A DNA stretch of 64,000 nucleotides from Campylobacterales bacterium. Its GTDB lineage: Bacteria > Campylobacterota > Campylobacteria > Campylobacterales > Sulfurimonadaceae. Positions 10,228 through 21,833 of the stretch are shown in pieces. Where the stretch lies: the NCBI GenBank assembly GCA_026390075.1, contig JAPLGP010000033.1, positions 47,619 to 111,618 of the forward strand, in the 5' to 3' direction. The notes below the pieces were generated by a model. That model worked only from the letters and a program-made list of their open reading frames with translations. It did no database searches and had not been told where the DNA came from. The position numbers were made by a program, and so were the translations under genes. How positions within the stretch are numbered: position 1 is the stretch's first letter; each line of letters opens with the position of its first letter.

Positions 10228-11487
10228 CTATCTTGGGTCTGTAATGTAACCAGTTATCGCAGAAATAGCTGCAACTGCTGAGTTTGCCAAATATACTTTA
10301 GAGCTTCTGCTTCCCATACGACCAACAAAATTACGATTTGTTGTTGAAACGGCTACTTCATTATCACCTAAAATTCCCATGTATCCACCTAAACAAGCAC
10401 CACAAGTAGGATTACTCACAACCCCTCCAGCATCCACAATAATATCGATATATCCAAGTTTATTTGCTTCGCGGAGAATCATTTGCGTTCCAGGAGTTAC
10501 TATGAGACGCACATCTTGATGCACTTTTTTCCCTTTTAAAATCTCAGAAGCAACCTTCAAATCACTTAATCGACCATTTGTACAACTTCCGATAAATGCT
10601 TGGTCGATTTTGATATGATCTTTTTGTGCTTGAACAACACTGTGACCATTGGATGGTAAAAATGGATAAGCAATAACAGGGTCAAGTTTCGCCACATCTA
10701 TCTCTAATAGCATGTCATATTTTGCATCTGTATCTGAGTAATGAATTTTAGGCTCTCTTGCCAAGTTTTTATCACTTAAAAATTCTTGTGTAATTGCATC
10801 ATACGCAACAATTCCACTTTTAGCACCTGCTTCAATCGCCATATTACACATGCTAAATCTGTCATCCATTGTCAAATATTCAATTGTACTTCCGGTAAAC
10901 TCTAAAGTCTTATATAAAGCTCCATCTACCCCTATCATGCGGATAATTTCTAGGATGATATCTTTACCTGTTGTGTAAACGCCAGGTTTTCCACTCAAAA
11001 CGACTTTAATAGATTCAGGAACTTTAAACCAGTTTCCACCACTTATCATGGCAAACGCTAAATCCGTTGAACCCATTCCAGTTGAGAATGCTCCAAGTGC
11101 ACCGTGTGTACAAGTATGGCTGTCTGCACCGATAATCACATCTCCAGGAACTACAAGCCCTTTTTCAGGTAAAAGTGCATGTTCAATCCCCATATCTTTT
11201 TCATCAAAAAAGTTTTTAAGGTTATACTTTTTAGCAAAGTCACGAGAAATTCTAGCTTGATTTGCAGAAGCTATATCTTTTGCAGGGATAAAATGGTCAA
11301 GAACAATAGAAAAACCATCTGGATTTGCAAGTTTAGTCGCACCACTCTCCTCAAATGCATGGATAGAAATAGGAGTCGTGATGTCATTTCCAATAACCAT
11401 GTCGATGTTACAACGGATAATTTCACCCGCATATACTTTTTTTCCCACATGCTCAGAAAATATTTTTTCAGTTATAGTTTGTCCCAT
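10228..11487 (-). CDS. leuC: 3-isopropylmalate dehydratase large subunit
   Basis: GADSHTCTHGALGAFSTGMGSTD, IGSCTNGR, SNPTCGACLGG. Confidence 0.93.
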   Translation of the reverse strand: MGQTITEKIFSEHVGKKVYAGEIIRCNIDMVIGNDITTPISIHAFEESGATKLANPDGFSIVLDHFIPAKDIASANQARISRDFAKKYNLKNFFDEKDMGIEHALLPEKGLVVPGDVIIGADSHTCTHGALGAFSTGMGSTDLAFAMISGGNWFKVPESIKVVLSGKPGVYTTGKDIILEIIRMIGVDGALYKTLEFTGSTIEYLTMDDRFSMCNMAIEAGAKSGIVAYDAITQEFLSDKNLAREPKIHYSDTDAKYDMLLEIDVAKLDPVIAYPFLPSNGHSVVQAQKDHIKIDQAFIGSCTNGRLSDLKVASEILKGKKVHQDVRLIVTPGTQMILREANKLGYIDIIVDAGGVVSNPTCGACLGGYMGILGDNEVAVSTTNRNFVGRMGSRSSKVYLANSAVAAISAITGYITDPR

Positions 11488-11611
11488 GGTAAGCCTTGAT
11501 ATTTAAAATAATTTTGCAATTATACCATTCAAGAGTTGAGAGTTCTATAATTTTAAAATATTCCACATGCCAAGACTTAACCAATAAGATGATATATTTT
11601 TCAAAAAAAGA

Positions 11612-12307
11612 GTGAATATGCAAAATAGTTACAAAAGAGTGGATGCGCACCTTTCGAGTTTGGGTTATTGTTCAAGAAGTGAAGCTAAAAAATTTTTAAA
11701 CAAGGTTCTGGTTTGTATCAACGGGGTAAGAATTTTTGATACAACTAAAAAAGCGTATCATAATGATATTACAGTAGAAAATGAAGCGTTGGATGCAGAA
11801 TCTTTGGTTATTCTTATGAACAAACCAAGTGGTGTAGTTTGCTCCCATGAAGAGGAAAATGGGGTTCTTATTTATTCATTATTGCCAGAAAGATTTCAAA
11901 AACGAAGCATTAAAATTTCTACTGTTGGCAGATTAGATAAAGATACAACTGGTGCTATTTTACTCACAGATGATGGTGCGCTCAATCATAAACTTACGAG
12001 TCCAAAAAGTGATATTTCAAAAATATATGAAGCTACACTTGCTCAAGCACTTCGAGGTGACGAAGCAGAGATATTTTTGAGTGGTACATTAATGCTTCAT
12101 GGTGAAAAGAAGCCTCTTTTACCAGCAAAAATGGAAATAATTACTCCAACACTCGTAAGATTAGAAATTTGTGAGGGAAGATACCATCAAGTAAAAAGAA
12201 TGTTTGGTGCAGTTTCAAATAAAGTTGTACAACTTCATCGTCTGAATTTTGGAGATTTTAGTGTTGAAGATTTAGAACCGTCTTGTTATAAAATTATAAA
12301 TTTATGA
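11612..12307 (+). CDS. RsuA/RluB-family pseudouridine synthase
   Basis: S4-like N-terminus, VGRLDKDTTGAILLTDDG, EGRYHQVKRMFGA. Confidence 0.9.
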   Translation: MNMQNSYKRVDAHLSSLGYCSRSEAKKFLNKVLVCINGVRIFDTTKKAYHNDITVENEALDAESLVILMNKPSGVVCSHEEENGVLIYSLLPERFQKRSIKISTVGRLDKDTTGAILLTDDGALNHKLTSPKSDISKIYEATLAQALRGDEAEIFLSGTLMLHGEKKPLLPAKMEIITPTLVRLEICEGRYHQVKRMFGAVSNKVVQLHRLNFGDFSVEDLEPSCYKIINL

Positions 12308-12328
12308 GTGAGAAGTGAGCTATCACTT

Positions 12329-12727
12329 CTAATCATCTATTAAATCATCATCGTCTTGTGCAACTTCTTTATCATAGATTGTAGCTATAGATTTAGCAAG
12401 TTTTTCTTCACTCACTGGCTTTAGAATATACCCTTTTGCCCCAGCTTTAAGAGAAGAAACTATCATTTCCTCTTGCCCATGAGAGGTTACCATGATGATA
12501 TTCACATCTTTATCAAACTCTCTTATGTTTTTCACAGCTGTTATGCCATCCATATCAGGCATAGTAATGTCCATCGTTATCAAATCTGGTTTTAATTTTT
12601 TACAAGCATCTATCGCCTGAGCTCCACTTTGAGCTTCACCTACAACATTGTGTCCCAAACTCGTAATATATTTTCTTATATTCTTTCTTATTATTAAAGA
12701 ATCATCTACAACTAAAATATTTAACAT
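12329..12727 (-). CDS. CheY-like response regulator
   Basis: Receiver motif VVDDS, MDITMPDMDG, TSHG, KP. Confidence 0.93.
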   Translation of the reverse strand: MLNILVVDDSLIIRKNIRKYITSLGHNVVGEAQSGAQAIDACKKLKPDLITMDITMPDMDGITAVKNIREFDKDVNIIMVTSHGQEEMIVSSLKAGAKGYILKPVSEEKLAKSIATIYDKEVAQDDDDLIDD

Positions 12728-12728
12728 C

Positions 12729-13256
12729 TCATAGTTCCTTAAAGTTTAATGTATCTGCAAAAGACTCTTTAGGTCCAATGACCGTTAAAAGCATATCGCC
12801 AAATTCTGTTTTAATCGTTGCGGTCGCAATTTTAGAGCTTTTATGTTTAAAAAGAGATTTTGCTTCATATATTAAAATAGGAGGTGTTATACTTAGTGTT
12901 GTTCCATCCAATGGATTCGTGAGAGAATTTCCAACGATAGTATTGACGATTTCAGAAGAAACACTCTCTTTTACTTCATCTTTTTCATCTTCAGGAACTT
13001 CTTCGCCTTCCAAAAATGCTTCAACCAATTTATCAAGAAGTTCATCATCATAACTCATTGTGATGATAACTTGTATGCTTCCACCTGTGCCAATCATCGC
13101 AGTATTTTTTTTAAGCTCTACTTGGTTTGGGCAAACAACCTCTAAATTATTGGAAGTTACACTTATGTGCATATCTTCTTTTAAAAAACTTATTGATCTC
13201 TCTAACATTGGTAACAAAATGTTTTCTTCTATTTGCCCAGCTTCGATGTTTTGCAT
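12729..13256 (-). CDS. CheX/CheC-like chemotaxis protein
   Basis: EIVNTIVGNSLT phosphatase-family helix; adjacent to cheY-like and kinase genes. Confidence 0.7.
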   Translation of the reverse strand: MQNIEAGQIEENILLPMLERSISFLKEDMHISVTSNNLEVVCPNQVELKKNTAMIGTGGSIQVIITMSYDDELLDKLVEAFLEGEEVPEDEKDEVKESVSSEIVNTIVGNSLTNPLDGTTLSITPPILIYEAKSLFKHKSSKIATATIKTEFGDMLLTVIGPKESFADTLNFKEL

Positions 13257-15901
13257 TATATTTCTCCTTCTTGTGTTGGTATTGTAAAAATAAATGTAGT
13301 TCCAAGATTTTTTTGCGTATTTATTTTTATAGTTCCACCAATTTTCTCAAGTTCTGCTTTCACTGCACTCATGCCGACTCCTCGCCCTGATGTTTCAGTG
13401 ATTTCCTCTTTTGTAGAAAATTGTTCACTAAAAATAAAATTATAGATTTCCTCATCACTTAGTGAACTCACTTGCTGTTTTGTTATCATTCCTTCATTGA
13501 AGGCTTTTTCTAAGATTTTTTCTTTATCTATTCCAGAACCATCATCCGAGATAATAATTTCAATAATATTCCCTGTTTCTTTAAAGCTGCATGAGATTGT
13601 TCCCTCTGTATCTTTTTCATTTTCATCTCTTAGCTCAGGCGTTTCGATTCCATGGTCTATAGCATTTCTAAATACATGTATAAGAGATTTTACAAATGGT
13701 TTGATTTTGTCTGAAACTAATACATGGCTATCACCTATAATTTCAAATGAATAGATATGTTTTTCCAATTTTGTAGCTAATTGCTCTACTAAAGAAGGAT
13801 AAGGTTTGAGCATTTGAAGTAAACTTTGATTAGACAAACTTGCTACTTCGGTAATAATTTCTTTTGCTTGTGGCGTTGTAAGATTTGATTGCTCAAAGAG
13901 TTTAAAGATTTTATTTTCTAAAGTTTTAATGACAGATAGATTTATTTTAACAAAACTATGAGCGTTAAAAAACTCATCTCCTAAAATATTTTTGATAATA
14001 TCAAGTTCCACATGCCAAGTAGATTTAAAATCATACTTGTTTAAAAGTGACAATAACTTTTCATTCGTATGCTTCGTTTCTTTTAGCATTGATGACAGTT
14101 CGCTCTCAATTGAGTGTAAAAAAATGACAATGTTAGGCATGTGGAGTTGAGCGAAAGCACCTTTAAAAGTATGGATAGTTCTATAAATTTCATTGATGTT
14201 ATAAAGAGATGTTTTACTCATATCTATCTGATTTTTGTAATTGTCCATAAACAGTTCATACTCTTTTTTTGTCTCAAAATAGATATCGCTTTGCGTTACA
14301 ACTTCAACAATCATTTTTAAAGTTGTTTGTTCTTTTTCCACTTTATTTTCAAGTTTCTTTTGCGCTGAAATATTTGTGATGACTAACATAAGTTTCTCAT
14401 CCCCAAGAAGCTTGTACTCTAGTTTGAGTGCTCTTTTATTTAAAATAATCTCTATTGGTAATAACGAAAGAAGGGAATGTTTAATAATATCATTGTCCAT
14501 CTCGTTAATATCTAAAATCGTAGTTTGAAAGAACTCTTTTTTACTTTCATCTACAAACAATAAATCAGCTATATTTTTACCAGCTATATCTTCGCCTAAA
14601 AATCGTTTACACTCTGCCGAGTATTCATTATCAACTATAAAATCACAGCCAAAAGATAAAAATCCTTGCCCCGCGTTATCTAAAAGCGCACTTATTTTTT
14701 TAGTTTTTTCTTCAACTTTATATTCTAAGTTTGTGTTTAACTCGCTTATCTCTTCATGAAGTTTCGCACTAACTGCTATATTTTCTCTCAAAGAGTCTGC
14801 CATTTTTCCAAACTCATCATCTGTGTATATTGCAATGTCATTTGTATAATCTTTTTTACCTTGTAAAAATAAGAAAAAGCTCGACAACCCATCTTCAAAT
14901 ATTTTTAATGGTTGTGTCACAAGTTTTTTTACAGCTAACATAATGACAAGTGTTATAACTATTGCCATTGTCAAGATTCCAAGAAGAGACAAATAGATTA
15001 AAATATGTGATTTGTCTATAACACTATTTACAGCTAAGAGCGGTTTTGCCAAAATAATGACGCCAAGCTCTTTGTCCTGAAAATCTTTTACTTTTACAAA
15101 AGTATAAAAATATTTTGTGCTTAATACATAGCTATTTTTGAAAAGTTTTTGCATATCAAGATTTTTTGCATCCCCTAAAAAATCTTGATTTATAAACTTT
15201 TGAGAGATAATATAACTTTGAAATTTATCACCCTCAGTAAATAAAACTTTTTCACCCCCACTCATCATGTCGTTGACTTTTCCATCCATTAAAAGCAAAA
15301 AGCCTACACTCGTTTTATCAAAATCTTTTGCAATAGAATCTACACCTTGAATAAACTCCAAAGAACCTAAATGCTCTTCATTGTCGCCTATAATTGGTAT
15401 AACTGACCTTAAATTGAGACCCACTCTTCCCGCTTCAAGGGATGTCACAGGATTAAGTGTTTTATTTACAGCTACAACAGTTGCTCTAAATGAACTTAAA
15501 TCATCTCCATATTTTTCTGCTTCCCAATTTCTTAAAAATGATATATTATTTTTTGTATGAATTTGAACTTTAATATTCTGAAATTCAGTATGCTCTTTCA
15601 TTCTTATTGAAATATCTTTAAGTGATTCTATTGCATATTTTCTTTCATCTGTTTGCAGAGCAGTTTTTATTCTCTTATCATTGGCAATAGAAATAGCGTT
15701 TGTTATTCCTATTCTAACTTTGCAGTCCATCTTATAGTTTGCACTCTCTATAAGCTCTTTACTTGTACTTTGATAAACATCCTGTGTAATTTTTGTCCCA
15801 TACCAAGAAAGCAGAAGAAATGATACAATCAAAGAAGCTAGGGAGATACCAATAATCGCTATATTTAACTTTGTACTGACTAATAATGAACGCACAGACA
15901 A
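13256..15901 (-). CDS. Membrane sensor kinase with internal Hpt-like segment and CheA-like HATPase
   Basis: Two TM segments, HTFKGAF Hpt motif, RNAIDHGIE, DDGSGID, GRGVGMSAVK. Confidence 0.85.
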   Translation of the reverse strand: MSVRSLLVSTKLNIAIIGISLASLIVSFLLLSWYGTKITQDVYQSTSKELIESANYKMDCKVRIGITNAISIANDKRIKTALQTDERKYAIESLKDISIRMKEHTEFQNIKVQIHTKNNISFLRNWEAEKYGDDLSSFRATVVAVNKTLNPVTSLEAGRVGLNLRSVIPIIGDNEEHLGSLEFIQGVDSIAKDFDKTSVGFLLLMDGKVNDMMSGGEKVLFTEGDKFQSYIISQKFINQDFLGDAKNLDMQKLFKNSYVLSTKYFYTFVKVKDFQDKELGVIILAKPLLAVNSVIDKSHILIYLSLLGILTMAIVITLVIMLAVKKLVTQPLKIFEDGLSSFFLFLQGKKDYTNDIAIYTDDEFGKMADSLRENIAVSAKLHEEISELNTNLEYKVEEKTKKISALLDNAGQGFLSFGCDFIVDNEYSAECKRFLGEDIAGKNIADLLFVDESKKEFFQTTILDINEMDNDIIKHSLLSLLPIEIILNKRALKLEYKLLGDEKLMLVITNISAQKKLENKVEKEQTTLKMIVEVVTQSDIYFETKKEYELFMDNYKNQIDMSKTSLYNINEIYRTIHTFKGAFAQLHMPNIVIFLHSIESELSSMLKETKHTNEKLLSLLNKYDFKSTWHVELDIIKNILGDEFFNAHSFVKINLSVIKTLENKIFKLFEQSNLTTPQAKEIITEVASLSNQSLLQMLKPYPSLVEQLATKLEKHIYSFEIIGDSHVLVSDKIKPFVKSLIHVFRNAIDHGIETPELRDENEKDTEGTISCSFKETGNIIEIIISDDGSGIDKEKILEKAFNEGMITKQQVSSLSDEEIYNFIFSEQFSTKEEITETSGRGVGMSAVKAELEKIGGTIKINTQKNLGTTFIFTIPTQEGEI

Positions 15902-15967
15902 CCCCTTAAGATAAAAAAATCTAATAATTATACTAAATAAAAATCTCTTTTTTATCTCTTTTTCATT

Positions 15968-16507
15968 TTATATAACGAAATTTAAGGCTTTTTTTGTGAA
16001 GTCAGTAGAACAAAAAAACATTGCAACAAAGACAGGATTTATTTTTACAAAATCATCTTCAATCGTCTCAAATGCTTTAAAACTGAAGCCTCCACCATCC
16101 TTATGATTTTGAGGTGTTACTACAAATTCTATAGGAGCTAAAGTTTTAACCATATTCATAACGATTTTTTTCTTTTTTTCACTTACTTTTTCTAGTATGT
16201 TAAAACTAGGTTCTTCCGCACTTCTATGCCCTACGAGTATCTCTTCTAAAACAGTTACTTTATCTTTAAACACTACTTTATTCCATTTGATGATACTATT
16301 TTCAGAAGCTATTTGTTTACCTGAAAACATAAGTGGATTTGGTTTTTTTGTTTTCATTGCTTCAATGAGAGCAAGAAGAAAATTTGCACCACCAACACTC
16401 TGGGCACACTTTGTCATAAATAGATGAAGAAACTCTTTAGTCTCTTGGCTTTGTTTGTTAAAATTACACATGTTTCTTCCTTTAATTTGCACTAATATTG
16501 TTGACAT
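15968..16507 (-). CDS. Hypothetical protein
   Basis: Long ORF without competing ORF; family not recognised. Confidence 0.55.
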   Translation of the reverse strand: MSTILVQIKGRNMCNFNKQSQETKEFLHLFMTKCAQSVGGANFLLALIEAMKTKKPNPLMFSGKQIASENSIIKWNKVVFKDKVTVLEEILVGHRSAEEPSFNILEKVSEKKKKIVMNMVKTLAPIEFVVTPQNHKDGGGFSFKAFETIEDDFVKINPVFVAMFFCSTDFTKKALNFVI

Positions 16508-16576
16508 TATATTAGAATTCTCGAAAAAACTTGTTTTTTTGTAGCTTTAGGGGGTTGTAGCCGCTTTAGTCTCTGC

Positions 16577-16605
16577 CATAATAATGGGCTTTGCTCATTA
16601 TTATG
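16577..16605. promoter_or_regulatory. Strong hairpin in the nifS upstream region
   Basis: cataataatg (16577-16586) / cattattatg (16596-16605), extendable inward to about 13 bp with one G-T pair and a TTT loop. Confidence 0.6.
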
Positions 16606-16731
16606 CGTAACATCAGTAAATGCTTCTTAATTTCTTAAATCAAAGACTCGGTCAGATTAGTTTAAGCTTTATCAAATAACAAAGCCATTATGATATCAAA
16701 AGTAAAACAAGACAAAATCTATCCTATTTAA

Positions 16732-17979
<1,248 letters not shown>

Positions 17980-18046
17980 TTGCTAAAGCTAGTTTCTGTC
18001 GAAATAGAGTATAAAATAAAAATTTAGATAAAAAAGGATATTTAAA

Positions 18047-19021
18047 ATGGCAAAAAATGATTTATTGGGTGCGTCATTATGGGATGCGTACTCTAACAAA
18101 GTAACAACACTTATGAATAACCCGCATCATCAAGGTGAGATTTTTGAAGCAGATGCTGAGGCGCGTGGAAACAAACTTATCGTCGCAGATTTTGGTGCTG
18201 AGAGTTGTGGGGATGCGGTTCGTTTATACTGGGAAATTGACCCAAAAACAGATATCATCGTTAACTCAAAATTTAAGAGTTTTGGATGTGGAACTGCGAT
18301 AGCCTCGTCGGATGTAATGACAGAACTTTGTATTGGCAAAACAGTTGATCAAGCTGTAAAAATTACAAATATCGATGTGGAGTTTGCTCTTCGTGATAGC
18401 CCAGAAATTCCAGCTGTTCCACCTCAAAAAATGCACTGTTCGGTTATGGCATATGATGTTATCAAAAAAGCGGCAGGACTTTATAAAGGTGTGGATGCTT
18501 CAACTTTTGAGACAGAAATCATTGTTTGTGAGTGTGCAAGAGTGAGCTTAGGTACACTCAGAGAAGTTATCAGACTTAATGACCTTAAGACAATCGAACA
18601 AATTACAGACTACACAAAAGCTGGTGGTTTTTGTAAATCTTGTATTAAACCTGGCGGGCATGAAGCAAGAGAGTATTATCTTGTAGATATCTTAGCAGAT
18701 ACGCGTCGTGAAATGGACGAAGAAAAAATGAAAGCTGCGGCGGACGCTGGGGCAACAGGCGATTTTGAGAACATGACTTTAGTGCAACAAATCAAAGCAG
18801 TCGATGCAGTCGTAGATGAAAATGTTCGCCAATTTTTGGTAATGGACGGCGGAAATATGGAAGTTATCGATATCAAAAAAGGGGATGAATACATAGACAT
18901 TTACATCCGCTATTTGGGTGCATGTAACGGCTGTGCTTCCTCTTCAACAGGTACTCTTTACGCGATAGAAGCTACTTTAAAAGAAAAACTTTCTAAAAGA
19001 ATCCGCGTTCTCCCTATTTAA
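18047..19021 (+). CDS. nifU: Fe-S cluster scaffold NifU (three-domain)
   Basis: IscU-like N-domain, CECARV...CKSC central [2Fe-2S] domain, C-terminal CNGCASS. Confidence 0.93.
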   Translation: MAKNDLLGASLWDAYSNKVTTLMNNPHHQGEIFEADAEARGNKLIVADFGAESCGDAVRLYWEIDPKTDIIVNSKFKSFGCGTAIASSDVMTELCIGKTVDQAVKITNIDVEFALRDSPEIPAVPPQKMHCSVMAYDVIKKAAGLYKGVDASTFETEIIVCECARVSLGTLREVIRLNDLKTIEQITDYTKAGGFCKSCIKPGGHEAREYYLVDILADTRREMDEEKMKAAADAGATGDFENMTLVQQIKAVDAVVDENVRQFLVMDGGNMEVIDIKKGDEYIDIYIRYLGACNGCASSSTGTLYAIEATLKEKLSKRIRVLPI

Positions 19022-19105
19022 TAGCAGAGTTTTCTGCTATTAATACTTTTTACTCTCAAAACTAAAAAACTTTGCTAGAATTAACTTCCCACAAAAAGGT
19101 AAAAC

Positions 19106-19699
19106 ATGAGCAAAAAGCTATACGAACAAATCACAAACGCACTTGTTGAAGATGGTTACATCATTATTCCACATGCCATACAAAATGAACTCTCCAGTAA
19201 ACTTCTTGATGCAGCAAAACAGATAAACAACTTCAAACGAGCTTCTATTTCACGAGCGAACAATCAACAAATTGACGATGAAAGAAGAAAAGATAAAATC
19301 TCTTGGCTTGACTATGACAACGGCGTTCAAAGTGAGTTTTTACATTTTACGGATGGATTAAAAGAGTATCTCAACAGAGAACTTTTTTTGGGACTAACAT
19401 ACTTTGAAAGTCACTTTGCCATCTATGAAGAAGGTGATTTTTATGAAACCCATCTTGATGCTTTTAAAGATTCTAAAAACCGTGTTGTTACAGTAGTTTA
19501 TTATCTAAATGAAAATTGGGAGGAAGGCGACGGTGGGAAACTTGTGATTTATGATGAAGATGAGAACTACTTAAAAACAGTACTTCCACATGCCGACACG
19601 CTTGTAGTATTTTTAAGTGACAGATTTCCACATGAAGTTTTACAAGCCAATACAATCAGATACTCCATCGCTGGATGGTTTAGAGTAGATAAAAGATAA
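19106..19699 (+). CDS. 2OG-Fe(II) oxygenase family protein
   Basis: YETHLDAF, GGKLVIYDE, FPHEVLQ, RYSIAGWFR. Confidence 0.85.
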   Translation: MSKKLYEQITNALVEDGYIIIPHAIQNELSSKLLDAAKQINNFKRASISRANNQQIDDERRKDKISWLDYDNGVQSEFLHFTDGLKEYLNRELFLGLTYFESHFAIYEEGDFYETHLDAFKDSKNRVVTVVYYLNENWEEGDGGKLVIYDEDENYLKTVLPHADTLVVFLSDRFPHEVLQANTIRYSIAGWFRVDKR

Positions 19700-19777
19700 A
19701 AAAATTGTTCTATCTTAGTTTAAAAATATATAATCAAAAGTATAATGTTAAAATTAAAAATATAAAAAAGGGTATTT

Positions 19778-21401
19778 ATGAACAAAAAGATTAGATTTAG
19801 CACTGTTGCAATAGCGACATTGCTTTTTGCAACTATGGCATGTGGAAGTGAGGATATTTCAAAACAAGTATTAGCAAATGACACCAAAAGTGTTGAGGAT
19901 GTTGCTGGTATGTTCAAAGAGGGAAAACTTGATGGGCGAATTCGTTTACAGTACTTCAATACGGATTGGAACACAAACAACTGGGGAACAAAGCCTGATG
20001 GCGATAGCAAAGGTACGGCAATTGGTGGAAGTTTAATCTATAAAACAGCGTCATTGTATGGTATTAGCGCTGGTGCTGGACTTTATACGACGCAAGGAAC
20101 AAACATTTTTACTGATGATAACAACGGCGTAGTAGCTGGATATGCTAAAAATACAACTGCTTCGGATCTTTTTGCTCGTGGACCAGGCGCGGCTACAAAT
20201 TTTGGTGCAGGTTATGCTGTACTTGCTCAATCTTACCTCCAATATGATATTGCAAAGAGTAAAATTAAGGGTGGTCAATTTTTAATGAGTAATCCATGGA
20301 TTTCTCCAAATGATACAAAAATGATTCCATTGGCGGTTGAAGGAGTTCAAGCAATTTCTAATGATATTGCTAATACGACTATCCAACTTGATTTTGCAGA
20401 TAAAGTCAAAGAACGAGGGATGACTTATTTTGGTTCAATGGCAGATACTGGAGATACTCCTGATGCGATTAAAAACTACTACCACACGCATTACACAACT
20501 ACGGGAATTACACAAGCTGCTCCAGCTACAGCGCAAAATACAAGAGATCTTGCAGACCAAGCAAAATTTGGACAAAGAGCTGCACCTGCAGTTGAAGTTT
20601 TATCTGTTAAAAATAAATCAATAGATTCAATTGTTTTTGATGCTGGATATATGCATTGGGCAGATATTATAGATCAAGGACTGTTAGAAGCTAACTACGC
20701 TATCAAAGCAGGAGATGCAACCGTAGTTTTAGGTGCAAGATATATGCAACAATTTGACCATGGGGCTGGCGACATTATTACTCCGATGGATGGTTCATCT
20801 CCTTATGCGACAGGTGCAGTTACAGCAACAGCTCCTACAGGTGCAGCTTCAAAAGTACAATATAAAGGTGATAACGACAACAGTGTTGATACCAATATGT
20901 ATGCTGTGCGTGCTGTAACAACTTATGGAGCATCTAAATTTTTAGTAGCCTATTCACACACAAATAGTGGTGGAGATTTAATCGCTCCATGGCGTGGATT
21001 TCCGACAGACGGATATACTCGTTCTATGACAGTCACAGACTGGAATGCAAATACTTCCGCATACAAAGCACAGTTTGATTATAGCTTTGATGCTTTAGTT
21101 TCTGGACTTAGCGGCTTAGTAAGCTACAGTTACTACGACCGTGACCCATCTAAAGTAGGATATCAAGGTGCAACAAACCGTTACTATAATAATGGCGATA
21201 CAAGACAGTGGAACATTGACGCTAAATATGCTGTTGCAAGTGTAAAAGGCTTGGAATTAAAAGCGCGTTATATGATTCAAAACAATCAAGTACTTGCTGC
21301 AACAGATAATATCAGAGGCAAACAGTGGCGGTGCATCTGAAGGATATGGAAACGATACTTCTAATCATGAGCTTCGTTTAGAAGTGAACTATTTATTTTA
21401 A
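19778..21401 (+). pseudogene. Opr-family outer membrane porin, frameshifted near the 3' end
   Basis: ORF 19778-21340 ends ...RGKQWRCI*; shifting +1 at about 21320 gives NSGGASEGYGNDTSNHELRLEVNYLF* with a barrel-type C-terminal Phe. Confidence 0.75.
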
Positions 21402-21412
21402 AGGAATAAAAA

Positions 21413-21833
21413 ATGCAGATAAGTGCAAGAAACAAAATAAAAGCAACAATTACGGCAATCAACAAAGGTATGGTAAATACCGTGATTTCACTCGAAGCTC
21501 TGCATGGCACAGAGTTGTCATCGGTTATCTCAAACCATAGCGTTCATGATATGAAGCTCAATGTTGAAGAGAGTGTAATATTTTTTTAAAGCCTCACATG
21601 TGATGATAGCAACGGGAGAAGTACTAAACATCAGTGCGAGAAACAAGCTCAAAGGTGTTATTAAAAGTATCGAAATAGGAGCAGTAAATGCGGAGGTAGA
21701 TGTTGAATTGCTCGGTGGAGACAAAGTTGTAGCTATTATCACGAATGAATCTGCAAAAGAATTGGATTTAAAAGATGGCAAAGAGGTTATTGTAGTTATC
21801 AAATCCTTAGATGTCATGATTGCAAAACAGTAA
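21413..21833 (+). pseudogene. Tandem Mop (molybdate/tungstate-binding TOBE) protein split by a T7 frameshift
   Basis: First Mop MQISARNKIKATITAINKGMVNTVISLE...VIFF*; second Mop in another frame from 21600 (ISARNKLKGVIKSIEIGAVNAEVDVEL). Confidence 0.75.

Noticed and set aside
20430-20918. Short plus-strand ORFs inside the porin
   Set aside because: Q/L-rich out-of-frame readings of the porin gene.
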